This document shows, piece by piece, positions 1 to 8,176 of a DNA stretch of 11,133 nucleotides; position 1 is the stretch's first letter, and each line of letters begins with the position of its first letter. The translations under genes were made by a program, and so were the position numbers. Source of the DNA: DATHSN01 sp035464115 (lineage in GTDB: Bacteria > Actinomycetota > Acidimicrobiia > Acidimicrobiales > SKKL01). A model generated the notes under the pieces. That model ran no database searches, was not told where the DNA came from, and saw only the letters and a program-made list of their open reading frames with translations. The stretch is taken from positions 1 to 11,133 of the forward strand of contig DATHSN010000263.1 in assembly GCA_035464115.1 (NCBI GenBank), given 5' to 3'.

Positions 1-2276
1 CCGTCGAGGATCTGCTCGAGCTCGTCGGCGGGCTCGGGCCGTGAGATGGCGTAGCCCTGGAGCAGGTCGCAGCCGACGGACCGGAGGTGGTCGGCGTGGG
101 CCACCTCCTCGACGCCCTCGGCCACCACCACGATGTCGAGCGAGGCGCCGAGCGCGACGGTGGAGTCGACGAGGGCGCGTGCTCGGTCGTCGACGCCGAT
201 GTCGCGGACGAAGAACCGGTCGATCTTCAGCGTGTCGAAACGGAACTGGGCCAGGTACGAGAGCGATGACCACCCGGTGCCGTAGTCGTCGACCGCGACG
301 CGCACGCCGAGGCGGTGGAGCTCGTCGAGCACGTCGGCCACCCGCCGTCCGAGGAGGGTGGTCTCCACCAGCTCGATCTCGAGCATCTCGGGGCGGACGC
401 CGTTCTGCACCAACAGGCCCCGCAGGTGGTCGACGAAGCCGGGTTCGGCCAGCTCCCGGACCGACGCGTTGACGCACACCCGCTCGAGGCCCCTGGCGCG
501 CCACCTGGCCCCGTGGGCGATCGCCTCGGCGAGGACGATGCGGCCGATGTCGACGATGGAGCCGTCTTCCTCGGCGAGCGCGAGGAACTCGACCGGGGTC
601 GAGATGGAGCCGTCGTCGCGCCGCCACCGCACCAGCGCTTCCGCCGCGACCATCCGGCCGGAGCGGGCGTCGACCTGGGGCTGCCACCACACCTCGATGG
701 CTCCGTCGTGGATGCCCTTCCGCAGCCGGTGCGCGGTCGAGCGGTCGCGCTCGGCCGACTCGAGCTCGTCGCTCGCCACCACGCACGAGAACGGGTGCTC
801 CTCGTAGGCGCGGGCGGCGGCGGCGGTGGCCCGGCGGAGGGACAGGTCGTGGTCGTCGCCGACGTGGAAGCGCACGCAACCCGCCGCAGCGGGCAGCACG
901 AGCTCTCCGTCGCCCGCGACGGTCGGGTGGCGCAGGTGGTCGAGCAGGGACCGGCCGAGGTCGACGACGGTGTCCGACGGCGGGCTGATCACGGTGATCT
1001 CGTCGTCGCCCGTGCGCACCACCTCCGAGCCGGGCGGAACGGCACGGGCGATGCGCTGGCCCGCGGTGGCGAGCGCCGCCTCACCGACGTCGAAGCCCGC
1101 CGAGCGGCGCAGCGCCGTGAGCCGACCGACCACGACGACGGTGATGTCGGCGGTGCCCTCGACGTCGTTGGCGCAGACCCGATCGACCGCCGCCGGATAC
1201 GAGGTGCGGCGGGGCAGACCGCTCATGTCGTCGACCCGGGTGAGCACGAGGGCGAGGCGGTGGGCGATCCGCTCCAAGCGGCGGACCGCGGCTGGTTCGA
1301 ACGGCAGGCCGAAGCGGGAGTAGGTGGTGAGCGCCGCGACCACCTCGGTGCCCCGTCGGATCGGTACGGCGAGCGCTGCGGTGAACCCGGACTGCAGCGC
1401 CCGCCGGCGCCAGGGCTCGAACGAGGTGTCGCCCGGTCGGGCGAGGGTGGGCGCGCCGTCGCGGATGGCGTGGCCGGTCGGGCCGTCGGCGAGCGGTCCG
1501 TCGTCCCAGCGGACGTCGATGCCGTCGAGGTAGTTGCCGTCACCGGCCGAGGCCACCACCTCGACCCGACCGTCGGGCCGGCGCAGGCCGATCCAGGCCA
1601 TGTCGACGTCGAGCCCGTCGAGCAGCCGCAGGCAGGCCCGCTCGAGGATCTCGAGCGGCGCCAGGTTGGCGAGCAGCCACTCGTCGATCTCGGCTCCGAG
1701 TGCGATCTCGGCAGCATCGCGGCGCTCGGTCGTGATGTCGCGCATCCGCGCCTCGACCGCCACGAGTCGGCCGCGGTGATCGGTGATCGGGCGGTCGACG
1801 TGCTCGGTGTGCACGATGCGGCCCTCGGGGGTGACCATCCGGAGCTGGGCCCGACCCCGTCGGTCGGTCCCGGCGGCGAGGGCCGCGGCGATGGCGCGAT
1901 CCTCCGGGTGCACGGTGCGCGCCGTGATGTCGGGGCGCTGCAGGTGCTGCTCGGCGGTGTAGCCGATGAGGTCGACGACGTTCTCGCTCACGTAGTCGAA
2001 ACGGGGGTCGTCGCCCACCCGGAATCGGTACGTGACCTCGCCCGAGCTCTCGATGAGCTGGCGGAACCGATCGGCGGTGCGGTCGAGCTGGCGCTCGCGG
2101 CGCAGGAGGAGCACGGTGAGGACCGCCGATGTGACCGCCACGAAGGCGAGACCCTTGACGATCTCGGCCAGCGCGCCGTCGCCGTCGCCGCGAGCGACGA
2201 GCGACGAGGTGACGACGATCCAGGCGGCGCCGATGAGCGCGTAGCCACCCACCACGCCCACGACCCCTCGCCTCAT
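1..2276 (-). CDS. Membrane-anchored PAS-GAF-GGDEF-EAL protein, probable cyclic-di-GMP phosphodiesterase (C-terminus cut by window edge)
   Basis: About 758 residues are visible and the frame is still open at base 1. Order: two hydrophobic segments (about 5-27 and 39-58); a PAS domain (about 66-190) ending in a typical RDITTER; a GAF domain (about 215-340, with GPTGHAIRDG); a GGDEF domain (from about 345); an EAL domain (from about 530). The EAL domain keeps the family's catalytic residues: E546 in AEALVRW, an Asn in VCVNAS, a Glu in IELVETT, D663/D664 in DDYGTG, K684 in LKIDR, E720 in VAEGVE, and the late LLQGY. The GGDEF signature has become GDDEI (G423-I427), so cyclase activity is doubtful; it may only regulate or bind GTP. 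Inference: an inner-membrane sensor whose output is c-di-GMP breakdown, with ligands of PAS and GAF unknown. ATG codons stand at 2285, 2282 and 2276; I chose 2276 because AGAGG lies 9 nt before it. The gene follows glnE by 56 nt and may be co-transcribed. Confidence 0.93.
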   Translation of the reverse strand, partial: MRRGVVGVVGGYALIGAAWIVVTSSLVARGDGDGALAEIVKGLAFVAVTSAVLTVLLLRRERQLDRTADRFRQLIESSGEVTYRFRVGDDPRFDYVSENVVDLIGYTAEQHLQRPDITARTVHPEDRAIAAALAAGTDRRGRAQLRMVTPEGRIVHTEHVDRPITDHRGRLVAVEARMRDITTERRDAAEIALGAEIDEWLLANLAPLEILERACLRLLDGLDVDMAWIGLRRPDGRVEVVASAGDGNYLDGIDVRWDDGPLADGPTGHAIRDGAPTLARPGDTSFEPWRRRALQSGFTAALAVPIRRGTEVVAALTTYSRFGLPFEPAAVRRLERIAHRLALVLTRVDDMSGLPRRTSYPAAVDRVCANDVEGTADITVVVVGRLTALRRSAGFDVGEAALATAGQRIARAVPPGSEVVRTGDDEITVISPPSDTVVDLGRSLLDHLRHPTVAGDGELVLPAAAGCVRFHVGDDHDLSLRRATAAAARAYEEHPFSCVVASDELESAERDRSTAHRLRKGIHDGAIEVWWQPQVDARSGRMVAAEALVRWRRDDGSISTPVEFLALAEEDGSIVDIGRIVLAEAIAHGARWRARGLERVCVNASVRELAEPGFVDHLRGLLVQNGVRPEMLEIELVETTLLGRRVADVLDELHRLGVRVAVDDYGTGWSSLSYLAQFRFDTLKIDRFFVRDIGVDDRARALVDSTVALGASLDIVVVAEGVEEVAHADHLRSVGCDLLQGYAISRPEPADELEQILD

Positions 2277-2285
2277 CCGCATCAT

Positions 2286-2290
2286 CCTCT
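2286..2290 (-). promoter_or_regulatory. Ribosome binding site of the EAL-domain gene
   Basis: On the minus strand AGAGG stands directly against the first of three in-frame ATG codons, 3 nt from the second and 9 nt from the third (at 2276). Only the last has normal Shine-Dalgarno spacing, which decides the start used here. Confidence 0.5.
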
Positions 2291-2332
2291 CGCGCGTCGG
2301 CCGCCGCCGCTCGCGATCGAGGGAATCGCTGC

Positions 2333-5014
2333 TCAGGTGTCGGTGTAGAACCGGTGCTCGACCACGGCGCGGGCGCGCCGGGTGGCCCGCAGGTAGGCGT
2401 CGCGGAGCTCGACCGGCGTGGTGGCGAGCGAGCGGGCGAGGGGGGTGGCCCACCGGGGGTCGGAGGGCAGCGAGTCGCCCGGTCCGCCCCGCACGAGCTG
2501 CCACCGCGCCCGGATCCGCTCGCAGAGGTCGTGGGCGTCGACGAGCGCGGTCGCTTCGTCGAGCGTGAGCACGTCGGCGACCCGCAGCGCCTCGATCGCC
2601 GCGGTGGTGTGCGGCGCACGGACCCCGTGGACGACCTGCAGCAGCGCGGCGGTGAGCTCCACGTCGGCGAGGGCCCCGCGGCCCAGCTTCAGGTGGAAGC
2701 GCGGGTCGTCGCCCGCGGGGACGCGCTCGCGTTCGCCCCGGGCCTTCACCAGCCGGATGGAGCGCAGGTCGTCGGGGGTCGGCGGACCGCACCAGACGTG
2801 GGCCAGGCAGCGGTCGATCCAGGCCCGCCCCAGGCCCGCATCGCCGGCCACGGGACGGGCGTGGAGCATGGCCAGGCGCTCCCACGGCTCGGCCCACCGA
2901 TCCCAGTAGACCTGGTACCCGGCGAGCGTCCGCGACAGCGGGCCCTGCCGTCCTTCCGGGCGCAGGCCGGCGTCGACGGTCCAGATCCGACGGGCCGGGG
3001 TGCCACCGCCGAGGAACCGCACGACCGCCCCGGCCGCCCGCTCGGCCTCGGCCCCGTCGGTCGCGTCGACCCCGTCGTGGACGAACAGCAGGTCGAGGTC
3101 GCTCGCGTAGGACAGCTGCCGCTCGCCCAGCCGACCGACGGCGATCACCGCGAAGGGGACCTGCGGATCGACGACGTCGATGGCCGCGTGGACGGCGGCC
3201 TCGGCGAGGAGCGCGAGCGCGCGCCCGGTGTCGGCCGCAGGTGCGTCGTCGAACAGGTCGGCCGCGGCGATGGCGAGCAGGTGGCGGTCGGACCACCGGC
3301 GCAGCGCCCGCTGGCGCTCGTCGGGCGAGCCGCGCCACTCGAGGGCGCGCTGCGCGCTGACGGCGGCCTCGGCGGCGTCGGTGGGTCGGGCCGAGCCGAG
3401 GGTGGGCAGCCGGGGGAGCAGGTCGGGGTGGCGGGCCGCCATCTCGGTGAGCCACGTCGACGTGCCGACCAGCGCGCAGAGCCGACGGGCGACCTCGGGC
3501 GACTCCCGGAAGGCCGCGGTGAGGCGCGGGGCCCGGCTGGTGTCGGCGAGCAGGCTGCGCAGGCCGAGCAGGCCCTGGTCGGGGTCGGGGGCCTGCGAGA
3601 GCCAGTCGAGCAGCACCGGGAGGAGCTGGCCCATGAGCCGTGAGGTGCGGCTCAACCCGGTGGTGAGCTCGCGGACCGCATCGCGGGTGCGCGCCGCGTC
3701 CGTGAAGCCGGCGGCGGCGAGCCGATCGGCCGCAGCGTCGGGGGTGAGCCCGCCGGTGGCCCCGGCGAACGCCTCGAGCAGCGGCCGGAACCACAGCCGC
3801 TCGAACGCGTCACGCACCGCCGTCCGGTGTCGGCCGCGGTCGACGCGGAGCCGGTCGGCGGCACTGGCGTCGGCGCTCGACCGGTGCCCGAGGACCCGCG
3901 CCAGGTGCTCGACCGCGTCGGGATCCGACGGGATGTCGTGGCGCTGCTGTCCCCGCCACAGCTGCACCCCGTGCTCGATGCGCCGCCAGCAGCGGTAGGC
4001 GTCGGCGAGGGCGGTGGCGTCGGTGGGATCGACGTAGCCCGCCGCGCCGAGCTCGTCGAGGGCGTCGAGCGTGGACCGCACCCGCAGCGCGGGATCGTGG
4101 CGGCCGTGGACCAGCTGGAGCAGCTGGACCGGCAGCTCGATGTCGCGGATGCCGCCCGGGCCGAGCTTCACGTCGGCGTGGCCGCGGCCCGCGCGCCGAA
4201 CAGCCTCCTCGCCCCGGGCTCGTAGGGCTCGCAGGGCCCGCAGGTCGTCGGTCGACAGCGGGCGGTCCCACAGGGCGTGGCCGGCGGCCTCGGCGAAGCG
4301 CGCACCGACCTCGGCGGCGCCGGCCATCGGGGTGGCCTTCAGCAGCGCTTGGCGCTCCCACGGCTCGGCCCACCGCTCCCAGTACGCGGCGTAGGCATCG
4401 ACGCTGCGCACCAGCGGTCCGGCGCGACCCTCGGGCCGCAACGCGGTGTCGACCCGGTAGCAGCGCGAGGCCATCTCGACGATGCGGCGTCCGGCCCGCG
4501 TGGCCCGCACCGGGTCGCCGTCGGCGACCAGCACCACGTCGACGTCGCTCGCGTAGTTGAGCTCCTCGCCGCCGAGCTTGCCCATGGCGACGACGGCGAT
4601 CGCCTCGACCGCGGTCAGCTCGACGCACCGCGCCAGCACGGCGCCCGCGAGCCGGCTGAGGGCGGCGGTGGCGGCCACCACGTCGAGCTCCCCCACGAGG
4701 TCGGTGGCGGCGATGGCGGTGAGGACCCGGCGCTGGGCGGCGACCAGCTCGTCGGGACCCGCGGCCCGGTGGATCTCGTCGAGCTCGTCCCAGGGCCGGG
4801 GATGGCCGAGCCTGGTGACCGCCGAGGGATCGGCGAGCAGGGTGCCGGTGAGCCACTCGCTCGCGCCGAGGACCGCCACCAGCCGAGCGGCGGCGACCGG
4901 GTCGGTGCGGACCGCGTCGAGGGCCTCGGGCTGGGCGGTCCGCAGGCGGCGCAGCGCGGGGGCGGCCACCGCGGCGGTGGCGGAGCGTTCGAGCGACCCG
5001 TCCACCTCGTCCAC
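2333..5014 (-). CDS. glnE: Bifunctional glutamine synthetase adenylyltransferase / adenylyl-removing enzyme
   Basis: In the cytoplasm GlnE attaches AMP to a Tyr of each glutamine synthetase subunit (inactivation) and removes it again by phosphorolysis; in known systems PII and glutamine set the direction. The protein is about 893 residues, slightly short for the family (about 950-1000), with the expected two nucleotidyltransferase-like halves. The N-terminal (removase) half has GKLGGEELNYASDVDV with D157 and D159, then ALRPEGRAGPL and a YWERWAEPWER block. The C-terminal (transferase) half repeats the pattern near residues 625-650 (GRLGERQLSYASDLDLLFV), then RPEGRQGPL and YWDRWAEPWER. Both metal-binding SDxD motifs are intact, so both activities should be present. 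The end is HRFYTDT and TGA. The open frame runs far upstream antisense to nadE, so length cannot fix the start. I chose GTG at 5014 because a TAGCGT box lies 7 nt before it (leaderless pattern). GTG at 5023 or 5005 is possible, and no Shine-Dalgarno is seen. Confidence 0.96.
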   Translation of the reverse strand: MDEVDGSLERSATAAVAAPALRRLRTAQPEALDAVRTDPVAAARLVAVLGASEWLTGTLLADPSAVTRLGHPRPWDELDEIHRAAGPDELVAAQRRVLTAIAATDLVGELDVVAATAALSRLAGAVLARCVELTAVEAIAVVAMGKLGGEELNYASDVDVVLVADGDPVRATRAGRRIVEMASRCYRVDTALRPEGRAGPLVRSVDAYAAYWERWAEPWERQALLKATPMAGAAEVGARFAEAAGHALWDRPLSTDDLRALRALRARGEEAVRRAGRGHADVKLGPGGIRDIELPVQLLQLVHGRHDPALRVRSTLDALDELGAAGYVDPTDATALADAYRCWRRIEHGVQLWRGQQRHDIPSDPDAVEHLARVLGHRSSADASAADRLRVDRGRHRTAVRDAFERLWFRPLLEAFAGATGGLTPDAAADRLAAAGFTDAARTRDAVRELTTGLSRTSRLMGQLLPVLLDWLSQAPDPDQGLLGLRSLLADTSRAPRLTAAFRESPEVARRLCALVGTSTWLTEMAARHPDLLPRLPTLGSARPTDAAEAAVSAQRALEWRGSPDERQRALRRWSDRHLLAIAAADLFDDAPAADTGRALALLAEAAVHAAIDVVDPQVPFAVIAVGRLGERQLSYASDLDLLFVHDGVDATDGAEAERAAGAVVRFLGGGTPARRIWTVDAGLRPEGRQGPLSRTLAGYQVYWDRWAEPWERLAMLHARPVAGDAGLGRAWIDRCLAHVWCGPPTPDDLRSIRLVKARGERERVPAGDDPRFHLKLGRGALADVELTAALLQVVHGVRAPHTTAAIEALRVADVLTLDEATALVDAHDLCERIRARWQLVRGGPGDSLPSDPRWATPLARSLATTPVELRDAYLRATRRARAVVEHRFYTDT

Positions 5015-5021
5015 GCCCGTC

Positions 5022-5027
5022 ACGCTA
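5022..5027 (-). promoter_or_regulatory. Putative leaderless -10 box (TAGCGT) of glnE
   Basis: On the minus strand TAGCGT fits the actinobacterial TANNNT -10 consensus and is followed by 7 nt and then the GTG at 5014. Transcription would begin at the start codon, which agrees with the lack of a Shine-Dalgarno. A convincing -35 is not visible. The box overlaps the alternative GTG at 5023, so the two readings exclude each other. Confidence 0.45.
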
Positions 5028-5050
5028 ACGGGGCGAACGAGGGGCGCTTG

Positions 5051-5056
5051 TAGGCT
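5051..5056 (+). promoter_or_regulatory. Putative leaderless -10 box (TAGGCT) of nadE
   Basis: TAGGCT matches TANNNT and is separated by 6 nt (CGCCAC) from the GTG start of nadE at 5063. The sequence before the start has no purine-rich Shine-Dalgarno, so a leaderless transcript is the simplest reading. There is no clear -35. Together with the glnE box, both divergent promoters fit in the 48 nt between the two start codons. Confidence 0.55.
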
Positions 5057-5062
5057 CGCCAC

Positions 5063-6778
5063 GTGAGCCGACTGCGGATCGCCGCGTGTCAGATCGATGT
5101 GGTCGTGGGCGATCTCGACGGCAACGTCGATCGCGTCCTGGCGGCGCTCGCGGTGGCCGAGGAGGCGGGGTGCGACCTCGCCGTCTTCCCCGAGCTGGCC
5201 CTCACCGGCTACCCGCCCGAGGATCTGCTGTTGAAGCCCGGGTTCGTGGCTGCGAACCGGGCTGCGCTGGAGAAGGTGGCGTCGCGCCCCGGCCGGTGCG
5301 CGACGGTGGTGGGCTTCGTCGATGTCGACCGCGACCTGCGCAACGCGGCGGCGGTGTGCGCCGAGGGCCGGGTCGTCGGCACCTACCACAAGCGCCTCCT
5401 GCCGAACTACGCGGTCTTCGACGAGCAGCGCTACTTCTCGCCCCGCTCGGCCCCGCCGCGGCTGTTCGGCATCGCCGGCGTGCGGGTCGGCGTCTCGATC
5501 TGCGAGGACGCCTGGAGCCCCAACGGGCCGATCGCCGAGGCCGCGGCGGGCGGCGCCGAGGTGGTCGTCAACCTCAACGCCTCGCCGTTCCACGCCGGCA
5601 AGCTCGCCGAGCGCGAGTCCATGATCGCCACCCGCGCCGCCGACGCGTCGTGCCCGGTCGTCTACGTGAACCTCGTCGGCGGCCAGGACGAGCTCGTCTT
5701 CGACGGCGCCAGCTTCGTGGTCGACGCCGGTGGCCGACTCGTCGCCCGCGCCCCCCAGTTCGTCGAGGACGTCATGGTGGTCGACCTCGACATCCGGCCG
5801 GTGTTCCGCAAGCGCCTCCTCGATCCACGCGAGCGCCCGGTCGCGCCCCCGCTCGAGTGCGTCGCGGTCACCCCGCCCCGCGCCGTCGACCCGGCCCCGC
5901 TCCCCGCGGCGCCCGTGGCCGAGCCCCTCGCTCCCGAGCGCGAGGTCTACGAGGCGCTCGTGCTCGGCACCCGCGACTACGTGCGCAAGAACGGCTTCAC
6001 CGACGTGGTCATCGGGCTGTCGGGCGGCATCGACTCGTCGCTGGTGGCCGTCATCGCCGCCGACGCGGTCGGCGCCGAGCACGTCCACGGGGTGCTCATG
6101 CCGTCGCGCTACTCGAGCGACCACTCGATCACCGACGCCGAGGCGCTCTGCGCCAACCTCGGCATCGAGCACCGCACCATCCCCATCGAGCCCGCCCACG
6201 CCGCGCTGCTCGACATGCTGGCGCCCTCGTTCGCCGGCCGCGACCTCGACCTCACCGAGCAGAACGTGCAGTCGCGCATCCGGGGCGTGGTGCTCATGGC
6301 GCTGTCGAACGAGCTCGGGTGGCTGGTGCTCACCACCGGCAACAAGAGCGAGAGCGCGGTGGGCTACTCCACCCTCTACGGCGACACCGCAGGGGGGTTC
6401 GCGGCCATCAAGGACGTGCCCAAGATGCTCGTCTACGCCCTGTGCCGCGACCGCAACCTGCGGGCCGGGCGCGAGCTCGTCCCCGAGTCGGTGCTCGTCA
6501 AGGCCCCGTCGGCCGAGCTGCGCCCCGACCAGACCGACGACCAGAGCCTGCCGCCCTACCCGGTGCTCGACGCGGTGCTCGCCGCCTACGTCGAGGGCGA
6601 TCACACCGCCGGCGAGCTCGTCGAGCTCGGCTTCGACCCCGAGCTGGTGGCGCGCATCGTGCGGCTCGTCGACCTCGCCGAGTACAAGCGCCGCCAGTCG
6701 CCGCCCGGGGTGCGCGTGTCCCCGAAGGCGTTCGGCAAGGACCGGCGCCTCCCCATCACGAACCGGTACCGCGGCTGA
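5063..6778 (+). CDS. nadE: Glutamine-dependent NAD+ synthetase
   Basis: It makes NAD+ from nicotinic acid adenine dinucleotide, ATP and glutamine, the last step of NAD biosynthesis (EC 6.3.5.1), in the cytoplasm. The 571 residues form two domains. The N-terminal nitrilase-type glutaminase (about 1-270) carries the Glu-Lys-Cys triad: E44 in FPELALTGYPPED, K110 in YHKRLLPNY and C147 in VSICEDAW. The C-terminal synthetase (about 285-571) has the ATP pyrophosphatase loop SGGIDSS at 320-326, a TTGNKSESAVGYSTLYGD block and KAPSAELRPDQTDDQSLPPY. Ammonia is expected to pass from the first site to the second, as in the family. The length is usual for the glutamine-dependent type and every key motif is intact. 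The GTG start is supported by the -10 box 6 nt upstream and by SRLRIAACQ, the normal beginning of the nitrilase domain. It ends 1 nt before the HAD gene, suggesting one transcript, and diverges from glnE. Confidence 0.97.
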   Translation: MSRLRIAACQIDVVVGDLDGNVDRVLAALAVAEEAGCDLAVFPELALTGYPPEDLLLKPGFVAANRAALEKVASRPGRCATVVGFVDVDRDLRNAAAVCAEGRVVGTYHKRLLPNYAVFDEQRYFSPRSAPPRLFGIAGVRVGVSICEDAWSPNGPIAEAAAGGAEVVVNLNASPFHAGKLAERESMIATRAADASCPVVYVNLVGGQDELVFDGASFVVDAGGRLVARAPQFVEDVMVVDLDIRPVFRKRLLDPRERPVAPPLECVAVTPPRAVDPAPLPAAPVAEPLAPEREVYEALVLGTRDYVRKNGFTDVVIGLSGGIDSSLVAVIAADAVGAEHVHGVLMPSRYSSDHSITDAEALCANLGIEHRTIPIEPAHAALLDMLAPSFAGRDLDLTEQNVQSRIRGVVLMALSNELGWLVLTTGNKSESAVGYSTLYGDTAGGFAAIKDVPKMLVYALCRDRNLRAGRELVPESVLVKAPSAELRPDQTDDQSLPPYPVLDAVLAAYVEGDHTAGELVELGFDPELVARIVRLVDLAEYKRRQSPPGVRVSPKAFGKDRRLPITNRYRG

Positions 6779-6779
6779 G

Positions 6780-7424
6780 ATGACCCACCTCGACGTCGGC
6801 ACCCGACGGTCCATCGACGCCGTCGTCTTCGACTTCGGCGGGGTGATCACCACCTCGCCGTTCGAGCACATGGCGCGCATCGGCACCGGCGCCGACCCCG
6901 ACGCCGTGCTCGAGCTGCTCATCGGGCCCTACCACGACGACACCGACCATCCCTGGCACCGCGCCGAGCGGGGCGAGATCGACATCTTCACGTGGATCAC
7001 CGAGGTCACCGCCGCCGGCGCCGAGGCCGGGGTCACGTTCGACTTCGGGGCCATGCGCGGGGCGCTCGGTGTCGTGCACGACGAGGTCGTCGACCGCATC
7101 GCCCGCCTGCGCGTCGAGGGCTACCGCACCGCGCTGCTCACGAACAACGTGCGCGAGGCGGCGGCGTCGTGGCGCGCGATGGTCGACTGCGATGCCCTGT
7201 TCGACGTGGTGGTCGACTCCTCGGCCGAGGGGGTGCGCAAGCCCGACCCGCGCATCTACCGGCTCACCCTCGACCGCCTGGGCGTCGACGATCCCGCCCG
7301 GGCGGTGTTCCTCGACGACCACGAGGGCAACGTCGCCGGGGCCGCCCGCGCCGGGCTGCGCACCATCCTCGTCGCCGACCCGGCCGCCGCCATCGCCGAG
7401 CTCGACGCCCTGCTCGCCGGCTGA
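6780..7424 (+). CDS. HAD-superfamily hydrolase (subfamily IA-like, DFGGVIT type)
   Basis: 214 residues, cytoplasmic, probably a small-molecule phosphatase or related hydrolase; the substrate cannot be read from the sequence. The four HAD motifs are in order: motif I VVFDFGGVITTSPF with nucleophile D18, motif II LLTNN with T121, motif III K154 in RKPDPRIY, and motif IV FLDDHEGNV with D179/D180. A helical cap lies between motifs I and II. The position two after the nucleophile, usually an Asp acting as acid-base in HAD phosphatases, is Gly (G20). DFGGV signatures of this kind are known in HAD-IA proteins related to the N-terminal domains of soluble epoxide hydrolase and ACAD10, so this is a family variant and not necessarily decay. 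The ATG lies 1 nt after the nadE stop (TGAGATG), so translation is probably coupled to nadE. A role in NAD or nucleotide clean-up would be guesswork from position. Confidence 0.9.
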   Translation: MTHLDVGTRRSIDAVVFDFGGVITTSPFEHMARIGTGADPDAVLELLIGPYHDDTDHPWHRAERGEIDIFTWITEVTAAGAEAGVTFDFGAMRGALGVVHDEVVDRIARLRVEGYRTALLTNNVREAAASWRAMVDCDALFDVVVDSSAEGVRKPDPRIYRLTLDRLGVDDPARAVFLDDHEGNVAGAARAGLRTILVADPAAAIAELDALLAG

Positions 7425-7433
7425 CCGAGCGGC

Positions 7434-7463
7434 TTCACGTCGGCCGCCTCGACGGCGTACAGT
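7434..7463 (+). promoter_or_regulatory. Putative sigma-70-type promoter of the ferritin-like gene cluster
   Basis: TTCACG (7434-7439, resembling TTGACA) and TACAGT (7458-7463, resembling TATAAT) are 18 nt apart in the 92-nt gap after the HAD gene. A start near A7470 would give a leader of about 47 nt before the ATG at 7517. This suggests the three-gene unit is transcribed separately from nadE-HAD, although read-through remains possible. Confidence 0.5.
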
Positions 7464-7504
7464 CGGGGGACGTGCCGGTCGCAGGGGGCGAGCAGCACGG
7501 GATC

Positions 7505-7512
7505 GAAGGGGG
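7505..7512 (+). promoter_or_regulatory. Ribosome binding site of the first ferritin-like gene
   Basis: GAAGGGGG lies 4 nt before the ATG at 7517. It supports this start over longer in-frame readings that would run back into the HAD gene. Confidence 0.6.
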
Positions 7513-7516
7513 ATGC

Positions 7517-8176
7517 ATGGCCGATCCGCAGAAGCCGCGAGCGGCGTTCGCACCGTGGGACCGTCGCGAGCTGCCGGGCGCGTTCACCGTCGAGGAGTCC
7601 GCCCGTCGGGTCGGCAACTACAAGTGGATCGAGATGAAGCTGTTCGAGGCGCTGGGCGGCTGGGTCGCCACCGTGCCCGAGCTCGACGTCAAGATGCGCC
7701 TCGGCACCCACTGCTACCACCACGCCTGGCACGCCGAGCTGTGGCACAAGCGCCTGCCCGAGCTGCGCGAGATGAACCCCGACCGGCTCACCCTCCCGCC
7801 CAACGAGGAGATGGAGCGCTTCGTCGAGGCGCTCACCGAGCCCGAGGCGCCCGAGCTCACCATCGAGAAGCTCGTGGGCGTCTACCGGGTGCTGATCCCG
7901 CACAAGATCGCGGCCTACACGTACCACCTCAACAACACCAGCACGATCACCGACGCCCCCACCATCCGCTCGCTCAAGTTCGCGCTGGCCGACGAGTTCG
8001 ACGACTGGCGCGACGGCGAGATGATCATCCAGTCGCTCATCGAGACCCCCGAGGAGGTCCGGCGAGCCGCTGATCGCCAGGCCGAGCTCGAGACGTTGAT
8101 GTTGGCCGCCGGTGGCATCTGCGGCCCCGGCACGATCGGCAACCCCGCCCACGACGCTCAGGAGGTGTCGGCATGA
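7517..8176 (+). CDS. Diverged ferritin-like helical-bundle protein (partner of the next gene)
   Basis: 219 residues with no signal peptide or membrane segment, so cytoplasmic. I do not recognise a named family with certainty. Aligned by eye to the next protein it shows the same helices: YKWIEMKLFEALGGW (E39, E44) matches its first Glu helix; CYHHAWHAELWHKRL (H69, H72, E74) matches its DEARH helix; VGVYRVLIPHKIAAY matches its third helix; LADEFDDWRDGE (E160, D163) matches its LADEVTHVKMGS helix. Set against canonical di-iron ligands, the ExxH of helix 2 becomes HxxH, the helix-3 Glu becomes I127 (with H129 nearby), and the ExxH of helix 4 becomes ExxD. It could hold a different metal site or be a structural subunit. 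Of the three genes in the unit it comes first, and its stop overlaps the next start (ATGA), so roughly equal synthesis of the two proteins is likely. The ferritin-like reading is inference from the comparison. Confidence 0.8.
   Translation: MADPQKPRAAFAPWDRRELPGAFTVEESARRVGNYKWIEMKLFEALGGWVATVPELDVKMRLGTHCYHHAWHAELWHKRLPELREMNPDRLTLPPNEEMERFVEALTEPEAPELTIEKLVGVYRVLIPHKIAAYTYHLNNTSTITDAPTIRSLKFALADEFDDWRDGEMIIQSLIETPEEVRRAADRQAELETLMLAAGGICGPGTIGNPAHDAQEVSA
8160..8165 (+). promoter_or_regulatory. Strong ribosome binding site (AGGAGG) for the second ferritin-like gene
   Basis: A perfect AGGAGG inside the last codons of the upstream gene, 7 nt before the ATG at 8173. It fixes that start and shows that the ATGA overlap is a true coupled junction. 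Confidence 0.85.

Noticed and set aside
315..2348. Plus-strand open frame of 677 codons
   Set aside because: It is antisense to the PAS-GAF-GGDEF-EAL gene, which has clear domains; its peptide is low complexity with no motif.
5086..6783. Plus-strand open frame of 565 codons in another frame of nadE
   Set aside because: The peptide is almost entirely Arg, Gly, Ala and Pro, a GC-rich shadow of nadE.
2333..6922. Very long minus-strand open frame (1529 codons) as one giant protein
   Set aside because: Only the part up to about 5014 resembles GlnE. The upstream 1900 nt lie antisense to nadE and HAD, give low-complexity His/Gly/Arg/Val-rich peptide, and reflect stop-poor GC-rich DNA.
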